From positions 1 through 5,849 of the forward strand of contig DATEOW010000127.1 of assembly GCA_035273665.1 (NCBI GenBank): a stretch of 5,849 nucleotides of DNA, written 5' to 3'. How positions within the stretch are numbered: position 1 is the stretch's first letter; the number at the start of each line of letters is the position of its first letter. Shown piece after piece: positions 5,043 to 5,849 of this stretch. The DNA comes from DATEEW01 sp035273665. GTDB lineage: Bacteria; Pseudomonadota; Gammaproteobacteria; Burkholderiales; SG8-39. Both the position numbers and the translations under genes were made by a program. The notes beneath the pieces are model-generated. The model was not told the DNA's origin and searched no databases. It saw nothing but the letters and a program-made list of their open reading frames with translations.

Positions 5043-5849
5043 TCAGTGAGTAATCTGCGTCGAAGCCAGCGGATCACCCGCCACAGGGGGCACCACTTCC
5101 GCCGGCGCGGTGCCCTTCGCTTCAGGCGTACGTTCCAAGGCGATTTCAAGCACCTTGTCGATCCACTTCACCGGCACGATCTCGAGTTTGTTTTTGATGT
5201 TGTCCGGGATATCGACCAGATCCTTCACATTCTCTTCCGGGATCAACACGGTTTTGATACCACCGCGATGCGCCGCCAGCAGCTTCTCTTTCAAGCCGCC
5301 GATGGCAAGTACTTCGCCTCGCAGGGTGATCTCGCCGGTCATCGCAACATCAGCGCGAACCGGGATGTTGGTGAGCGAAGACACCATCGCCGTACAAATA
5401 CTGATCCCAGCACTGGGGCCATCTTTCGGCGTCGCGCCTTCGGGCAAGTGAATGTGCAGATCATTCTTTTGGAACGTCTCTTCCGCAATGCTCATTCTCG
5501 GCGCGCGGCTACGCACAACCGACAACGCGGCTTGCACCGATTCCTGCATCACTTCGCCCAGCTTGCCGGTGGTGATCGTCTTGCCTTTCCCCGGCATGTT
5601 GGCAACTTCTACTGTGAGCAACTCGCCGCCGACCTCGGTCCACGCCAAACCGGTGACCTGCCCGACCTGATTTTCTTTTTCGGCAATACCGTAGCTGTAA
5701 CGACGCACACCCAGAAATTTGTCCAAGTTGCGCGCGCTCACGGTGAGTTTCTTCTGTCCGGGTTTGATCAGCAGACTCTTCACGACCTTGCGGCAGATTT
5801 TCGAAATTTCGCGGTCGAGACTACGCACACCCGCTTCGCGGGTGTAATA
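5043..5849 (-). CDS. lon: ATP-dependent protease Lon, C-terminal part (N-terminus outside window)
   Basis: The frame is open from the right edge to a TGA at 5043-5045 and gives the last 268 residues. The edge residues YYTREAGVRSLDREISKICRK belong to the end of the AAA+ module (sensor-2 region); a GTG at 5828 is an internal valine codon and not a start. The serine protease domain follows: PKDGPSAG with catalytic Ser (codon 5412-5414), TGEITLRGEVL, and GGLKEKLLAAHRGG with catalytic Lys (codon 5283-5285, 43 residues after the Ser, as for Ser679/Lys722 in E. coli). Lon is a cytoplasmic hexamer that degrades misfolded and regulatory proteins with ATP. The protein ends in a Pro/Ala-rich tail of roughly 30 residues, somewhat longer than in E. 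coli. The whole catalytic site is intact, so the gene is only truncated by the window. A strong terminator follows it. Confidence 0.97.
   Translation of the reverse strand, partial: YYTREAGVRSLDREISKICRKVVKSLLIKPGQKKLTVSARNLDKFLGVRRYSYGIAEKENQVGQVTGLAWTEVGGELLTVEVANMPGKGKTITTGKLGEVMQESVQAALSVVRSRAPRMSIAEETFQKNDLHIHLPEGATPKDGPSAGISICTAMVSSLTNIPVRADVAMTGEITLRGEVLAIGGLKEKLLAAHRGGIKTVLIPEENVKDLVDIPDNIKNKLEIVPVKWIDKVLEIALERTPEAKGTAPAEVVPPVAGDPLASTQITH

Noticed and set aside
1..5849. Mobile element, CRISPR, phage or defence system
   Set aside because: I found no transposase, integrase, direct repeats, terminal inverted repeats or spacer arrays. The two tRNAs show no integrated element and no duplicated tRNA 3' end within the window.

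Overview
This window is an ordinary core-chromosome segment, most likely from a betaproteobacterium (Nitrosomonadales/Burkholderiales-like). The main reasons are the gene order lon - hupB - tRNA-Val - tRNA-Asp - ppiD, with fabI facing it, the moderately high G+C, and a FabI sequence of the betaproteobacterial/Neisseria type. The taxonomic call rests on recalled gene order and protein similarity; no search was run.

Layout, left to right. From base 1 to 1346 on the minus strand lies the N-terminal 448 residues of a lipoprotein solute-binding protein of an oligopeptide-type ABC transporter (family 5), cut off by the window edge. An 83-base divergent intergenic region with a perfect TATAAT box follows, then fabI on the plus strand (1430-2224), the enoyl-ACP reductase of fatty acid synthesis. 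fabI converges, with a 10-base gap, on ppiD (2235-4139, minus), an inner-membrane-anchored periplasmic folding factor. Further right, all on the minus strand, are a Rho-independent terminator, tRNA-Asp(GTC), tRNA-Val(TAC), hupB (DNA-binding HU), a 285-base intergenic region holding the lon terminator and probably the hupB promoter, and finally the C-terminal part of lon (protease domain), which runs off the right edge.

How the genes relate: lon, hupB and ppiD are housekeeping protein-quality and nucleoid functions that often sit together downstream of tig-clpP-clpX (established context; those genes are not in view). fabI and the transporter gene are divergent neighbours with unrelated metabolic roles.

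No mobile element, CRISPR array, phage gene or toxin-antitoxin pair is visible, and I found no undescribed multi-gene system. The most notable observation is inside ppiD. Its parvulin domain lacks the usual first strand (the RASHIL segment) in front of the domain and carries that segment directly after the last strand, as expected of a circularly permuted domain. A second point is an alanine at the FabI position equivalent to E. coli Gly93, a known triclosan-response site. A third is a strong terminator only about 30 bases upstream of the ppiD start codon.
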